A stretch of DNA of 64,000 bases from Pseudomonadota bacterium. Lineage in GTDB: Bacteria; Pseudomonadota; Alphaproteobacteria; Sphingomonadales; Sphingomonadaceae. A program made the position numbers and the translations under genes. The notes below the pieces were generated by a model. The model saw only the letters and a program-made list of their open reading frames with translations. It was not told the origin of the DNA and made no database searches. Of the stretch, positions 39,071-47,643 are shown piece by piece. The stretch is taken from assembly GCA_021849075.1 (NCBI GenBank), contig JAJZTH010000005.1, positions 94,315-158,314 of the forward strand, in the 5' to 3' direction. How positions within the stretch are numbered: position 1 is the first letter of the stretch; every line of letters begins with the position of its first letter.

Positions 39071-41020
39071 ATGCGAGGTAGCGGAACGGGAACCGGAGAA
39101 CCGGAATTGCGCGCACTAAAGACATTGCTGGACAGACGCCGTGTGCCGCCGTCGGCACATGATGCAGACGTGCGCCGCAGCCTTGTCGAATCGCTCTATG
39201 CTTCGCCTACATCGCTGACGATCGGCGCGGTCACGGGCGTTGCCGTCGGCATCGTCATCAGCACCCTGTCGGAACCGGGGCCGATCCAGCTTGTGGTGTC
39301 GGTCCTGTGCGTCGTCGCGACGTTGCGGGTGATATCCGCCGTCTTCTTCCACCGTCAGCTGGTGCGCGGCACGGCGGTCGCCTCGCGCAGCTGGGAACTC
39401 ATCTACGAACTGGGCGCCTGGGGCTATTCCGGGCTGCTTGGCCTGATGGCCTTCGTCACCCTCATCGGCTCGCGCGATCCGGTGACGCACATGCTCAGCG
39501 TTTCGATGGCGACCGGCTATGCCGGCGGCATTTCCGGCCGCAATGCCGGCCGCGTGCAGATTGCGATCGGGCAGGTCTGTCTCACCCTGCTGCCGACCGC
39601 GACGGGCCTGTGGCTTCAGGGATCGACCGGCTATCGGGTGCTCTCGGTCGCGATGGTGATGATGGTGCTGGGGCTGGCGGAAATCAGTTCGACCATTCAC
39701 CGCATCGTCGTTCAGGCGCTGGTGGGCCGGCGCGACAAGTCTTTGCTGGCCGAAAAGTTCGAACGTCTGGCCCGCTTCGACAGTCTGACGGGTCTGGAAA
39801 ACCGCATGGCGATGCAGATGCGCCTGCGCGAGATTTTCGATACCAATCAAAAGCGCAACGACGCCGTGACCATCCTGTGGATGGACGTCGACCGCTTCAA
39901 GGAAATCAACGATTCGCTTGGCCATATGGTGGGCGACCAGCTACTGCGCGGGGTCGCCGAACGGCTAAACGAAGTCGTGCAGGGCAGGGGACGGATCGCC
40001 CGGTTCGGCGGCGACGAATTCGTCATCATCTGCCAGGATATGGACCGCGTAACCGCGTCTGCACTGGCGCAGGAGATTATCTCCTACTTCGCCCATGGCT
40101 TCGACCTCAGCGACAATCATCTCCAGGTTACGGCCTCCATCGGCTATGCCGTCGCACCGCAGGACGGCCGCGACATGGACGAACTGATGCAGCATGCCGA
40201 CCTCGCCCTCTATGAGGCGAAAGGGCAGGGGCGCAACCGCGCCGCCAGCTTCAACTGGTCGCTCAAGGAACGCTTCAACCGCGTGCATGAGATTGAGACG
40301 GGCCTGCGCCGCGCGCTTGACGGCGGCGAACTCAAATTGCTGTTCCAGCCGATCGTGGATCTGGAAAGCGGCCATATAGACGCCTGCGAAGCGCTGCTGC
40401 GCTGGGATCATCCGGTGCTGGGACCGATTCCGCCGTCCGAATTCATCCCCATTGCCGAAGGTATGGGCATGATCGAGGCGATGACCGGATGGGTGCTGCG
40501 CGAAGCCTGCGCCGCGGCCGCGTCCTGGCCCGGCGATGTGCGGATAGCGATCAACATTTCGCCCGCCTCGCTCAAATCCAACGAACTGCCCGCCAATGTC
40601 ATCGCGGCCCTGCTGGAATCGGGCCTGTCCGCGCGGCAGCTGGAACTGGAAGTCACCGAATCCATCTTCCTGGACGACAGCGGCCAGACCAACGCCGTCC
40701 TGCGCGAATTGCAGCGGATCGGCCTGCGGCTGGCGCTCGATGATTTCGGCACCGGCTACAGCTCGCTCTCCTATCTGCGCTCCTATCGCTTCGACACGCT
40801 CAAGATTGATCAGAGCTTCATGGCGGGCGTCAGCGCCAATGCGGAGGACCGTGCGATCGTGCGCGCCATCGGCAATCTGGCGCGCGATCTGGCGATGGAT
40901 ACCGTCGCGGAAGGCATCGAAACCAGGACCAGCTTGCCCATGCGCGCGAAGCCGGCTTCACCAATGTCCAGGGCTATCTATTCAGCCGGCCGGTCCCGCG
41001 CGATCGCATCGCGGAGCTGA
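39071..41020 (+). CDS. Membrane GGDEF-EAL c-di-GMP protein with C-terminal frameshift
   Basis: A 649-residue open frame. Residues about 45-210 hold five or six hydrophobic spans. The GGDEF domain follows (DSLTGLENRMAMQMRL; active-site FGGDEFVII, so a cyclase sequence is intact), then an EAL domain (LFQPIVDLESGHIDACEALLRW, ESIFLDDSG, DDFGTGYSSLSYL, DTLKIDQSFM, DTVAEGIET). After EGIET the frame reads nonsense and stops at 41018-41020. A shift near 40921-40927 restores the canonical end in another frame (see the next entry). The core EAL ligands lie before the break, so activity may be partly retained. Confidence 0.88.
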   Translation: MRGSGTGTGEPELRALKTLLDRRRVPPSAHDADVRRSLVESLYASPTSLTIGAVTGVAVGIVISTLSEPGPIQLVVSVLCVVATLRVISAVFFHRQLVRGTAVASRSWELIYELGAWGYSGLLGLMAFVTLIGSRDPVTHMLSVSMATGYAGGISGRNAGRVQIAIGQVCLTLLPTATGLWLQGSTGYRVLSVAMVMMVLGLAEISSTIHRIVVQALVGRRDKSLLAEKFERLARFDSLTGLENRMAMQMRLREIFDTNQKRNDAVTILWMDVDRFKEINDSLGHMVGDQLLRGVAERLNEVVQGRGRIARFGGDEFVIICQDMDRVTASALAQEIISYFAHGFDLSDNHLQVTASIGYAVAPQDGRDMDELMQHADLALYEAKGQGRNRAASFNWSLKERFNRVHEIETGLRRALDGGELKLLFQPIVDLESGHIDACEALLRWDHPVLGPIPPSEFIPIAEGMGMIEAMTGWVLREACAAAASWPGDVRIAINISPASLKSNELPANVIAALLESGLSARQLELEVTESIFLDDSGQTNAVLRELQRIGLRLALDDFGTGYSSLSYLRSYRFDTLKIDQSFMAGVSANAEDRAIVRAIGNLARDLAMDTVAEGIETRTSLPMRAKPASPMSRAIYSAGRSRAIASRS

Positions 41021-41088
41021 TCGCGGCCGGCCCGCTGGAAGGAGCGGAGCGGCCCGAACCGGCCCGGCCAAGCCGCCGCCGGGCCTGA
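40927..41088 (+). pseudogene. Out-of-frame C-terminal tail of the GGDEF-EAL gene
   Basis: Read from 40927, the sequence gives DQLAHAREAGFTNVQGYLFS, then RPVPRDRIAELIAAG, and stops at TGA 41086-41088. This is the expected end of an EAL domain (QLAxAxxxGxxxxQGYLFSRP). Adding one base in the AACCAGGACC stretch at 40921-40930 would join it to the preceding frame. The tail ends 9 bases before the convergent gene's stop, which supports it as the original gene end. It is either a real one-base deletion or a sequencing error. Confidence 0.85.
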
Positions 41089-41097
41089 TCCCTTCTT

Positions 41098-42054
41098 TCA
41101 GCTACGCAGCCGGGTCTGGGCGGCGGCCAGGCGACGCATCATCCGCAGGTCGCGATCGGACAGCGAAAGGGCGGTTTCGGTCCACAACTCGACAATGTCC
41201 GTCAGTTCGGTCAGCGTCATCGGATTGACCCGCCGGCCCGCGCGATTGATACCGACATAGCCGGCATGATGCGCGGCATGGTCCTTTATCCACTGCGCGG
41301 TCGCGGCTTCGCCGGCACCAGTGTCGACCACCTGCGTCACAATGCCCATCTCATGCATTTCGTCGGCGCTGTAGATGCGGCCTTCGGCGATCATCTGGCG
41401 CGCCATGACCGGCCCGACCCGCCGTTGCAGGATCGAATAGGCGCCCATGCCGGGGAACAGGCCGAACAGCACTTCAGGCAGGCCGAAGCGCGCCTGTCGC
41501 TCCGCGATGATGACGTCAAAGCACATCAGCGCTTCCAGCCCGCCGCCCAGCGCATCGCCCTGCGCCAAGCCGATATTGATGATGTTCATGTCGTTGCAGT
41601 GCCAGATGCGATCCACGATCTCGCAACAGGCTACGCCATATTTCAGCAGCGTCGCCCGATCGCGCCGCTGGATGCATTCGGCGAACATCTCCAGGTCGCC
41701 GCCCAGATTGAACACGCCGGGGAAGCGAGATCCCAGCACCATGAACTTCAGCACGCCGTCCCGGTCGGCAAAGACGCGGCGGCTTTCCCGTTGCCAGGCC
41801 ATGGTGTCGCGAATCAGGCCCAGATTGCTGTTGGGTCGTTCCAGCGGCGTCATGAACGCCCACAGCGTTGCCAACTCTTCTTCCCAGCGCACATCAATCT
41901 GCCCCAGGTCGAACAGAGTCGACTGGCGAAAGGCTGTGGCTAACGGGGTTTCCGTAGCGGTAATGGGCGGATGGTCGCCAGCATCGACGAAATGCTCGTC
42001 GTCAGCCGCCTCGACCTCGTCTCTTGCCGGATTAAACCGTCCTGAATCAATCAT
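41098..42054 (-). CDS. rpfF: RpfF-like DSF-family signal synthase (crotonase fold)
   Basis: RpfF makes cis-2-unsaturated fatty acid quorum signals (DSF) from acyl-ACP by combined thioesterase and dehydratase activity. The 318-residue protein has FNLGGDLEMF, QGDALGGGLEAL with Glu174, and GLPEVLFGLFPGMGAYS with Glu194. The 20-residue spacing equals that of the two catalytic glutamates in Xanthomonas RpfF (Glu141 and Glu161). The extended N terminus also fits RpfF rather than ordinary enoyl-CoA hydratases. ATG 42054 follows GAGGT with a 6-base spacer; three upstream in-frame ATGs are less likely. No rpfC or rpfG is adjacent. The neighbour is a c-di-GMP protein. Confidence 0.85.
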   Translation of the reverse strand: MIDSGRFNPARDEVEAADDEHFVDAGDHPPITATETPLATAFRQSTLFDLGQIDVRWEEELATLWAFMTPLERPNSNLGLIRDTMAWQRESRRVFADRDGVLKFMVLGSRFPGVFNLGGDLEMFAECIQRRDRATLLKYGVACCEIVDRIWHCNDMNIINIGLAQGDALGGGLEALMCFDVIIAERQARFGLPEVLFGLFPGMGAYSILQRRVGPVMARQMIAEGRIYSADEMHEMGIVTQVVDTGAGEAATAQWIKDHAAHHAGYVGINRAGRRVNPMTLTELTDIVELWTETALSLSDRDLRMMRRLAAAQTRLRS

Positions 42055-42126
42055 GTGCGACCTCATTTTGCTATTCTGCATGAGCAGAACAGGCTTGCAG
42101 GCAGCATGCAATCAACCGGCCATATA

Positions 42127-42158
42127 TTGACAGAGCGTTAACCATTTTTATGGTTAAC
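42127..42158 (+). promoter_or_regulatory. Promoter-like sequence with embedded palindrome
   Basis: TTGACA at 42127-42132, a 16-base spacer and TATGGT at 42149-42154 form a good housekeeping-type promoter. The palindrome GTTAACCA-TTTTTA-TGGTTAAC (42137-42158) overlaps it and would be well placed as an operator. It points toward the small frame at 42281 and tgt. Confidence 0.5.
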
Positions 42159-42280
42159 TGTTGCAAGGAGGTCGCCGCAAATTAAGGCGTTGCGAACAGG
42201 CTGTGGCGAGAATGCCACAAAAGATGCTTTTATACATACGTAAGATTGGTCGCGCAGGTCTTTGTTAACCTTTGTTAATT

Positions 42281-42472
42281 ATGATCATGGATATGACCGA
42301 TCACCGTTCGCATTCTCCCCGCGTCACCCTTGGCCTGCATGATGCGCAGGGCGAACCTTGGCCGCTGCGCCTGTCGGCCGACTGTCTGCGGTTCATTGGC
42401 CCTTATCGCCGGCTCGAAGGCTTCAATATCGATGCGATGGCCCTGTTCGAAGGCGTCCGCAAGGCGGGGTAG
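42281..42472 (+). CDS. Small hypothetical protein
   Basis: A frame of 63 residues (60-66 depending on the start: TTG 42272, ATG 42281, 42287 or 42293), containing TLGLHDAQGEPWPLRLSADC, then FIGPYRRLEGFNIDAMALFE. Base composition and codon use look coding, and a promoter-like sequence lies upstream. I recognise no family and see no membrane span. There is no clear ribosome-binding site. It precedes tgt by 65 bases on the same strand. Confidence 0.45.
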   Translation: MIMDMTDHRSHSPRVTLGLHDAQGEPWPLRLSADCLRFIGPYRRLEGFNIDAMALFEGVRKAG

Positions 42473-42528
42473 GCTCCGGCTTCATCGCCGCCGCCGCCGT
42501 CCTTGTGTGCGCGCGCGTTCGCCATTAG

Positions 42529-43668
<1,140 letters not shown>

Positions 43669-43671
43669 CGA

Positions 43672-45261
43672 TCAGGGGATGATGCTGATCATGATGGTGT
43701 AGCGGCCCGCTTCGCCATCATGGTCCAGAGGCGCACGCAACTGGCGCGACAGGCCGGTCAGCACCCGGCCATAGCGTTCGCCCAGCAATTCGCTCATCCG
43801 TTCGGACGTCCGCAGGCCCATCGACTGAATGCTCAGCAGCGCGCGGTTGGCCTGCGCCTCATCCTGCTGCACAGAAATCCGCATGCTTCCCTGCGGTGCC
43901 AGCATCATCGCCAGTTCGACCAGTTCGGTGATCAGAAAGGCGACCGGCACGGCCACATCCTGGCCGATATGCTGATTATCGCTTTCGATCTGGATCGCGA
44001 AACGGCGCGCCTGCGCCGGCGCGGTGCCACGCAAACTGGCCGATAATTCGCTAATCAGCGGGCGCACGCCCACGCCGCGATTTTCCTCCAGTTCGGCGAA
44101 ATGATTGCGGTGCACCACCGACAGCGCATCGACCCGGCGCTGGATCGACGCATAGGCTTCGATCGCTTCGGCTTCATGCGCGGATCGGGCATGCAGGCTG
44201 ATCAGGCTGGCGATGATCTGAAGGTTGTTCTTGACCCGGTGATGCACCTCGCGCGTCAATTTGCGCTGGGTTTCCAGCCCCTCGGCCATCTCCGCCTCAT
44301 GGGTGGACACATCTTCGCTGATTTCCCGGAATGTCTCACCCAGCGCCATGATTTCTCGTGCTGGCGTGCGCACCTTCTGCATCGGTTCGAGCACGGCGCC
44401 CGGCTCATAAGCGGCGACCACCCGGCGCAACAGCACCAGCGGGCGGATCAGCAGGCGGTTGACCACGAACCAGCCGATCGCGGCGGCGGCAAACCACATC
44501 ACCAATGGCAGGAACAGCGACAGCAGGCGCGCCACCGTCGCAGGCGGATCGCGCACCGACATGGTCAGCAGAATGTCTGGCGGATCGAGCCGGGCGGAGA
44601 GACTCTCCATATGGCCTTGAACCGCAGCGCCCGAACGACTGACGAGCAGCGTCTTGTCGCCCTGACGCAGGCTCAGTTGCCGGTTCTGTAACGCAGTGGC
44701 CGGATCGGCGATGCTTTCCAGATGCGCCCGCGAATAATAGGCCAGCGCCACCACCCGGCCATCGCGGCTGCGCGCCCGGCTGACCAGATAATGGGAATCT
44801 GGCAGCAGTTGGACGATCCTGCGATCGAAACGAGCGGAAGGGGCGATCCCCGCCGGCTCGCGCCCGTCCGACTGACACAGGCTTCGGCCGGATTTATCGT
44901 AAATGTAGAAACGGCCGCCATCGACATCGTGCGATGTCAGGAAGAAGCTCAGCCGGCGGCACATGCCGGGATCGGCGGCATTGTTGGCCAGCGCATTGAC
45001 CGTCAGTTCCAGTGCGGTGCGGTCGGACTGGAGGTCGGCAGTCAGCTTGCGCGCGCTCTGCGTCACGGCGACGCGCAGCAACGCTTCCTTCTCCAGATCG
45101 GCCGTACGGATCGCCTGTAGCGAGGCGACCAGTGCGATCAGCCCCAGAGGCAGCAAGGCCAGCGTCAGGATGAGGAACATCTTGACGCCGGTAGACCGGA
45201 AATATCGCAGCAGAGGCTCTGTCACGGAGCGGGCTGCCGGAGGAAGGCTGCCCCCGTTCAT
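43672..45261 (-). CDS. phyP: PhyP-like kinase-homologue, probable PhyR phosphatase
   Basis: A 529-residue membrane protein with two spans (about 28-48 and 240-265) around a periplasmic sensor domain. A HAMP-like linker follows, then a HisKA_2 helix with His341 in REVHHRVKNNLQIIASLI. The ATPase region is degenerate. The N box reads LITELVELAMMLAP, lacking its Asn, and no D-x-G-x-G glycine box is visible before the C terminus. Sphingomonas PhyP, encoded in this same locus, is a kinase-like protein that dephosphorylates PhyR and damps the stress response; this is the likely role here. It follows nepR by 7 bases. Confidence 0.85.
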   Translation of the reverse strand: MNGGSLPPAARSVTEPLLRYFRSTGVKMFLILTLALLPLGLIALVASLQAIRTADLEKEALLRVAVTQSARKLTADLQSDRTALELTVNALANNAADPGMCRRLSFFLTSHDVDGGRFYIYDKSGRSLCQSDGREPAGIAPSARFDRRIVQLLPDSHYLVSRARSRDGRVVALAYYSRAHLESIADPATALQNRQLSLRQGDKTLLVSRSGAAVQGHMESLSARLDPPDILLTMSVRDPPATVARLLSLFLPLVMWFAAAAIGWFVVNRLLIRPLVLLRRVVAAYEPGAVLEPMQKVRTPAREIMALGETFREISEDVSTHEAEMAEGLETQRKLTREVHHRVKNNLQIIASLISLHARSAHEAEAIEAYASIQRRVDALSVVHRNHFAELEENRGVGVRPLISELSASLRGTAPAQARRFAIQIESDNQHIGQDVAVPVAFLITELVELAMMLAPQGSMRISVQQDEAQANRALLSIQSMGLRTSERMSELLGERYGRVLTGLSRQLRAPLDHDGEAGRYTIMISIIP

Positions 45262-45268
45262 GATGGCC

Positions 45269-45559
45269 TCAGTCCAGTTTGCTCAACAGGTCCAGCATTT
45301 CAGACGGAATATCCTCGTCCACGGCTTTCTGATACACAGTGCGAAGCGCCTGCGACACCTGTCCATCTTCCTTGTCGCCGCCAGTGGCTTTGCGCTTGCG
45401 GGATGCGGATGCAGATTTCACCTTTGCGGGTGGAACGGCCAGGCCGGCATCCTTGCTATCATCGGCCACGCCCCGCTCCGTCGTTGAAGAAACCAAAATC
45501 AGCCCCTCTGCAGCCATCTGTCTCATGCCAGCCAACCCGTATTTGCGGGATTCTTGCAT
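45269..45559 (-). CDS. nepR: Anti-sigma factor NepR
   Basis: NepR holds the sigma factor EcfG inactive until phosphorylated PhyR titrates it. The 96-residue frame ends with the family core VSQALRTVYQKAVDEDIPSEM, then LDLLSKLD; the N-terminal part is Lys/Ser-rich and probably disordered. Starts at 45559, 45526 or 45517 are all in frame; the shortest (82 residues) would be nearer to usual NepR lengths. A near-consensus EcfG promoter lies upstream at 45631-45655. Confidence 0.93.
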   Translation of the reverse strand: MQESRKYGLAGMRQMAAEGLILVSSTTERGVADDSKDAGLAVPPAKVKSASASRKRKATGGDKEDGQVSQALRTVYQKAVDEDIPSEMLDLLSKLD

Positions 45560-45630
45560 GACGTCAATTCAGCGCCGCGCGATGTTTCCAGGAAAATCGC
45601 GATATCGGCAAAAAAACCATATGGATGCGA

Positions 45631-45655
45631 AACAAATCCAGTGATTGATGGTTCC
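45631..45655 (-). promoter_or_regulatory. Predicted EcfG promoter of nepR-phyP
   Basis: On the minus strand: GGAAC (45655-45651), a 16-base spacer, TGTT (45634-45631), one mismatch from GGAAC-N16/17-CGTT. It implies feedback of EcfG on its own anti-sigma factor. Confidence 0.7.
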
Positions 45656-45804
45656 GCAATTCGAAGCATTTTTTACGCTGCCCGGCATGCGGGGGCGAAG
45701 GGGGGACGGGGGCTTGCCAATATGGCATGGACATTCCATCCTTCCTGCGAACGCCGATGCTTCGGGACAAGGACGCCCGTTTTGGGCAGGGAGACGATTT
45801 GACG

Positions 45805-46596
45805 ATGTCGCTTGGACAGCAACTGCACCCCCATCTTCCGTTTTTGCGGCGCTATGCCCGCGCTCTGACGGGCAGTCAGGCGCATGGCGACGCCTATGTC
45901 CGTGCTGCGCTGGAGGCGATCGTCGCCGCGCCGGAAGAATTTCCCAGCGATGTCGATCCGCGGCTCGGCCTGTACAAGACTTTCCATGCCATCTGGTCGT
46001 CGGCGCATCTGGAAGATGTGCCCGTCACATCGGCTGGCAGTCGTGAGGCGATTGCGCAGGCGCGTCTTGCCCGCCTGACGCCGCTGCCGCGACAGGCGCT
46101 GCTGCTGACCGCGCTGGAAGGCTTCACCATCGATGACGTGTCCTACCTGATCGACCTGGACGCCAATGAAGTGGAGGCGTTGGTCGAGGAAGCATTGGGC
46201 GAGATCGAGGCGCAAACCCGCGCCAAGGTGCTGATCATCGAAGATGAGCCGATCATCGCGATGGACATCGAAACCATCGTCCGCGACCTTGGTCATGACG
46301 TCACCGCCATCGCCGTGACCCGCGAAGATGCGGTGCGTGAAGCGCTGGCTGATCGGCCGGGTCTGGTGCTGGCCGATATTCAACTGGCGGACGACAGCAG
46401 CGGCATTGACGCTGTGAAGGATATTCTGGCCGAATTTTCGGTGCCGGTGATCTTCATCACCGCTTTCCCGGAACGGTTGCTGACGGGCGAACGCCCCGAA
46501 CCGACTTTCCTCATCACCAAGCCTTTCCAGCGTTCGACGGTCAAGGCCGCTATTTCGCAGGCGCTTTTCTTTGACGAAGCGACGGCGCCGGTCTGA
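45805..46596 (+). CDS. phyR: Stress response regulator PhyR
   Basis: PhyR is the anti-anti-sigma factor of the alphaproteobacterial general stress response. The 263-residue protein has an N-terminal ECF-sigma-like domain (LPFLRRYARALTGSQAHGDAYV; LPRQALLLTALEGFTIDDVSYL) and a C-terminal receiver domain. The receiver reads AKVLIIEDEPIIAMDIE, with phosphoacceptor Asp191 in VLADIQLADDSSGIDA, then FITAFPERLLTG and ITKPFQRSTV. Phosphorylation lets the sigma-like domain bind NepR. ATG 45805 gives the family start MSLGQQLHPHLPFL; the longer frame from 45727 is not needed. Confidence 0.96.
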   Translation: MSLGQQLHPHLPFLRRYARALTGSQAHGDAYVRAALEAIVAAPEEFPSDVDPRLGLYKTFHAIWSSAHLEDVPVTSAGSREAIAQARLARLTPLPRQALLLTALEGFTIDDVSYLIDLDANEVEALVEEALGEIEAQTRAKVLIIEDEPIIAMDIETIVRDLGHDVTAIAVTREDAVREALADRPGLVLADIQLADDSSGIDAVKDILAEFSVPVIFITAFPERLLTGERPEPTFLITKPFQRSTVKAAISQALFFDEATAPV

Positions 46597-46632
46597 TCGC
46601 ACACCTGATCGGACATATCCGAGTATTGGCAC

Positions 46633-46657
46633 GGAACCCTGATCCCAACGCTGCGTT
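46633..46657 (+). promoter_or_regulatory. Perfect EcfG promoter upstream of a 43-aa membrane protein and ecfG
   Basis: GGAAC (46633-46637), a 16-base spacer, CGTT (46654-46657). It lies 29 bases before the GTG of the small gene at 46687 and probably also feeds ecfG. Confidence 0.85.
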
Positions 46658-46686
46658 AATGATGCGTAACGATTGGGAGAAGGGCC

Positions 46687-46818
46687 GTGGCGGAACCGGA
46701 AAAGCATATCGCTGCCGATGATGCGCGCGCCGGGGCTACGCCGCATATCGTGCGGTATGTCCTTGGCATCTCCTTGGCGCTGGCCGTTATCGCGATGTTG
46801 CTGCTGCTATGGCGCTAG
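46687..46818 (+). CDS. 43-residue single-span membrane protein in the stress locus
   Basis: GTG 46687 to TAG 46816-46818 encodes 43 residues: a charged N-terminal half (MAEPEKHIAADDARAGATPH) followed by one membrane span (YVLGISLALAVIAMLLLLW) that ends the protein. Ribosome-binding candidates GGGAGA and AAGGG lie just ahead, and a perfect EcfG promoter ends 29 bases upstream. It lies between phyR and ecfG on the same strand. The promoter, composition and position make it a convincing gene below usual length cut-offs. Family unknown; a small stress-induced inner-membrane protein is inferred. Confidence 0.72.
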   Translation: MAEPEKHIAADDARAGATPHIVRYVLGISLALAVIAMLLLLWR

Positions 46819-46888
46819 GCAATGGGGTTGGCGGACGGACGCGGGAATTGGTCTTTCGTGACAAACGGTTTAGGGTACGGGCGCACTT

Positions 46889-47596
46889 ATGGCTTTGACG
46901 ACGTCGATTCATGCGGCGAAGGCGGTTGCCGGCACGGGGATGGAACCCATGGATGAAGCCGTTGGCGATGTCGGCGGGATCGAAGAGCGCGCTGCGCTCT
47001 CGGACACCGATTTCAAGCGGGAACTGGCTGCCGTCATTCCGCATCTTCGCGCCTTTGGCCGGTCGCTTTCGGGCAATCGGGATCTGGCCGACGATCTGGT
47101 GCAGGAAACTTTGCTGAAGGCATGGGCCGCTCGTGCGCGTTTTCAGGCCGGCACCAATATGCGCGCCTGGACCTTCATCATTCTGCGCAACCATTATCTT
47201 TCGCAAATGCGTCGCTCGCGTTTCCGTGGCGACTGGGATGATCTGACGGCGGATCGCATTCTTGCCGCGCCCGCCGGGCAGGACAAGCATGTCGAACTGT
47301 CCGACATGCAGCGCGCACTGCTGCAATTGCCCCAACCCCAGCGGGAGGCGCTCATTCTGGTTGGCGCGGGCGGCTTCGCTTATGAAGAAGCGGCCGAGAT
47401 TTGCGGCGTGGCGGTCGGCACGATCAAAAGCCGCGTCGCCCGCGGTCGCACAGCGCTGGAACAGATATTGGAAAGCGGCGACCTGCCGTCGCGCCGCACG
47501 CAGGAAACGACAGAAACGGCGGTTCTCGATGAGATCATGGAGGATGTCGACCGGCTGAGCCGTGGCCGCGGGGTGGGCGATCACGACGAAGAATGA
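46889..47596 (+). CDS. ecfG: ECF sigma factor EcfG (general stress response)
   Basis: EcfG directs RNA polymerase to stress genes with GGAAC-N16/17-CGTT promoters. The 235-residue protein has region 2 (ELAAVIPHLRAFGRSLSGNR; DDLVQETLLKAWAARARF; NMRAWTFIILRNHYLSQMRR) and region 4 (LPQPQREALILVGAGGFAYE; EICGVAVGTIKSRVARGR). The first ~38 residues are poorly conserved in type, so starts at 46940 or 46949 are possible. A weaker promoter-like GGAAT...CGGTT lies at 46844-46870. Antagonised by NepR, released by PhyR, both encoded alongside. Confidence 0.95.
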   Translation: MALTTSIHAAKAVAGTGMEPMDEAVGDVGGIEERAALSDTDFKRELAAVIPHLRAFGRSLSGNRDLADDLVQETLLKAWAARARFQAGTNMRAWTFIILRNHYLSQMRRSRFRGDWDDLTADRILAAPAGQDKHVELSDMQRALLQLPQPQREALILVGAGGFAYEEAAEICGVAVGTIKSRVARGRTALEQILESGDLPSRRTQETTETAVLDEIMEDVDRLSRGRGVGDHDEE

Positions 47597-47598
47597 CG

Positions 47599-47624
47599 GG
47601 AACGATCACATCTTCCTGACCGTT
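47599..47624 (+). promoter_or_regulatory. Perfect EcfG promoter downstream of ecfG
   Basis: GGAAC (47599-47603), a 17-base spacer, CGTT (47621-47624), starting 2 bases after the ecfG stop and driving the 87-residue membrane protein at 47644. The ribosome-binding site AAGGAGG follows only 7 bases later. Confidence 0.85.
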
Positions 47625-47643
47625 ATGGGACAAGGAGGTGGTC

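Noticed and set aside
46844..46870. GGAAT-N17-CGGTT as a dedicated ecfG promoter
   Set aside because: Deviates from the EcfG consensus in both boxes; the perfect site at 46633-46657 explains expression better. Kept only as a remark.
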